In this document: piece by piece, positions 63,287-64,000 of the stretch
How the letters are laid out: every line of letters begins with the position of its first letter
Position numbering within the stretch: position 1 is the stretch's first letter
DNA from: Leptospira ellinghausenii
GTDB taxonomy: Bacteria > Spirochaetota > Leptospiria > Leptospirales > Leptospiraceae
Reading direction: 5' to 3'
DNA length: 64,000 nucleotides
NCBI RefSeq assembly: GCF_003114815.1
Contig: NZ_BFAZ01000009.1
Location: forward strand, 1,674,001 to 1,738,000
Translations under genes and position numbers: made by a program
Notes under the pieces: model-generated
What the model saw: the letters and a program-made list of their open reading frames with translations, nothing else
The model's database searches: none
What the model was told of the DNA's origin: nothing

Positions 63287-64000
63287 ATTATAAATACCAT
63301 TTGAAACCATCCAACAAGAGCACCAAGAGCTGCTCCCACAAGTATCAGTAACATTTCGTCTTCTTGGAATGCTGAACGTAATATGGACTCAAATTCTTTT
63401 GGGGGAAGAGCTGACATTCGATCTCCCATCATTGTTTCAATTTGCAAAGATTCCCCTAAATACGATTCTAAATGGAAAGCATTTTCAATCGCATTATCAG
63501 CCATCGCCACAGCTATCCTTTCTTTTGCAGAATCAAATTCATTGATTTTACCAGTCGCATACAAAGCAGGTTTTGCAAGAAACGTAACTGTATCCACATG
63601 GCTGCTCACTTCTTTGCGTATGATTTCGATGATTTCCTTGGAAGCTTTTCCAAAAATAAGTTCTGATAGTATATTTTTAGGTGTAAGGATTTTTTCACTT
63701 ACAAGTTTTGCATACAACCTAGACACTTCATTTTGTCGTTTTAAAAACAATCCTTGGTAAGTTCCAAGCCCCAAAATTTTTTTTGGTAATAGAGGCCTAA
63801 AAATCATTTCAAGTGCTAAGTAATTTGTTAGATACCCGACAATCACTCCTTGGATGGGAAGTGTCCATGCCATAGGAAAAAAAATCATAAATACCATTTG
63901 GACAAGGCCAAGTAAAAAGCCAAAATAAAAACCAGATCGTTCAATGAATCGAAACTCTGGGGCACCAACTTCCTGGAAAAGTTCCACCACCAAACCTACG
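63283..64000 (-). CDS. DUF445 family membrane protein (5' end outside window)
   Basis: About 239 C-terminal residues are visible; the frame continues past base 64000. GFYFGFLLGLVQMVFMIFFPMAWTLPIQGVIVGYLTNYLALEMIFRPLLPKKILGLGTYQGLFLKRQNEVSRLYAKLVSEKILT is the DUF445 core, and the end EDEMLLILVGAALGALVGWFQMVFII is a final membrane helix. Function unknown. It is the first visible gene of the operon with the epimerase. Confidence 0.82.
   Translation of the reverse strand, partial: VGLVVELFQEVGAPEFRFIERSGFYFGFLLGLVQMVFMIFFPMAWTLPIQGVIVGYLTNYLALEMIFRPLLPKKILGLGTYQGLFLKRQNEVSRLYAKLVSEKILTPKNILSELIFGKASKEIIEIIRKEVSSHVDTVTFLAKPALYATGKINEFDSAKERIAVAMADNAIENAFHLESYLGESLQIETMMGDRMSALPPKEFESILRSAFQEDEMLLILVGAALGALVGWFQMVFII

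Overview
The window looks like chromosome of a free-living (saprophytic-type) Leptospira. The evidence is internal: roughly 38-40% GC, many lipoproteins with loose spirochaete lipoboxes, DUF1554 lipoproteins carrying the leptospiral LLALLLAQ-type motif after the lipid Cys, a LipL45-like FecR lipoprotein, an LBF_2804-type membrane protein, many GAF/PAS/GGDEF/cyclase signalling proteins, and frequent TTG/GTG starts. No rRNA, tRNA, CRISPR array, insertion sequence or prophage was recognised. No gene-free stretch exceeds 300 bases.

Layout. 1-6.2 kb: partial alpha/beta hydrolase, CheX-like protein abutting a membrane GAF/degenerate-GGDEF protein, a methyltransferase, dihydrolipoyl dehydrogenase, a DUF2071 protein and a secreted NADase-type glycan-binding-domain protein. 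6.1-10.6 kb: an accessory island with a truncated lipoprotein, VapBC, a MntA-HepT pair, a BrnT/BrnA-like pair, and a ~1 kb tandem duplication (HepT end plus DUF1554 lipoprotein) in which both lipoprotein genes have a frame-breaking 10-bp tandem repeat in the signal peptide. 10.6-25.6 kb: hydrolase, SMR-type transporter coupled to a sulfatase-fold lipoprotein, a 1419-residue Calx-beta-like repeat lipoprotein, CaiB/BaiF-family enzyme, YhaO/YhaN (SbcDC-like) pair, thiol peroxidase, LBF_2804-like protein, fatty-acid desaturase. 25.6-34.7 kb: sensor kinase divergent from RsgA, then a three-gene lipoprotein operon (FecR, PEGA, TPR/propeller) joined by ATGA overlaps. 34.7-48.3 kb: TrmB, MBL-fold hydrolase, secreted proteins, DinB-like protein, NADP-isocitrate dehydrogenase, adenylate cyclase, a rhomboid lacking its catalytic His, an SSS symporter, LLM monooxygenase plus aldo/keto reductase, and a GAF protein. 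48.3-64 kb: ArsR-AHSA1 pair preceded by four 16-bp repeats, YiiX-like hydrolase, SDR, lipoprotein hydrolase, acyl-CoA dehydrogenase, GNAT, a PAS protein ending in a histidine-kinase dimerisation helix without ATPase, GAF-GGDEF, an OYE-family enzyme, an arsenic operon (arsR-arsC-DUF6428-acr3) with a clear operator, and a secreted protein/epimerase/DUF445 operon leaving the window.

The most notable points are the out-of-frame duplicated lipoproteins with 10-bp repeats, the FecR-PEGA-TPR lipoprotein operon, the 16-bp repeat array touching a start codon, the predicted inactive rhomboid with a zinc ribbon, and the orphan DHp protein. All assignments rest on reading motifs in the translated sequence; no database search was possible.
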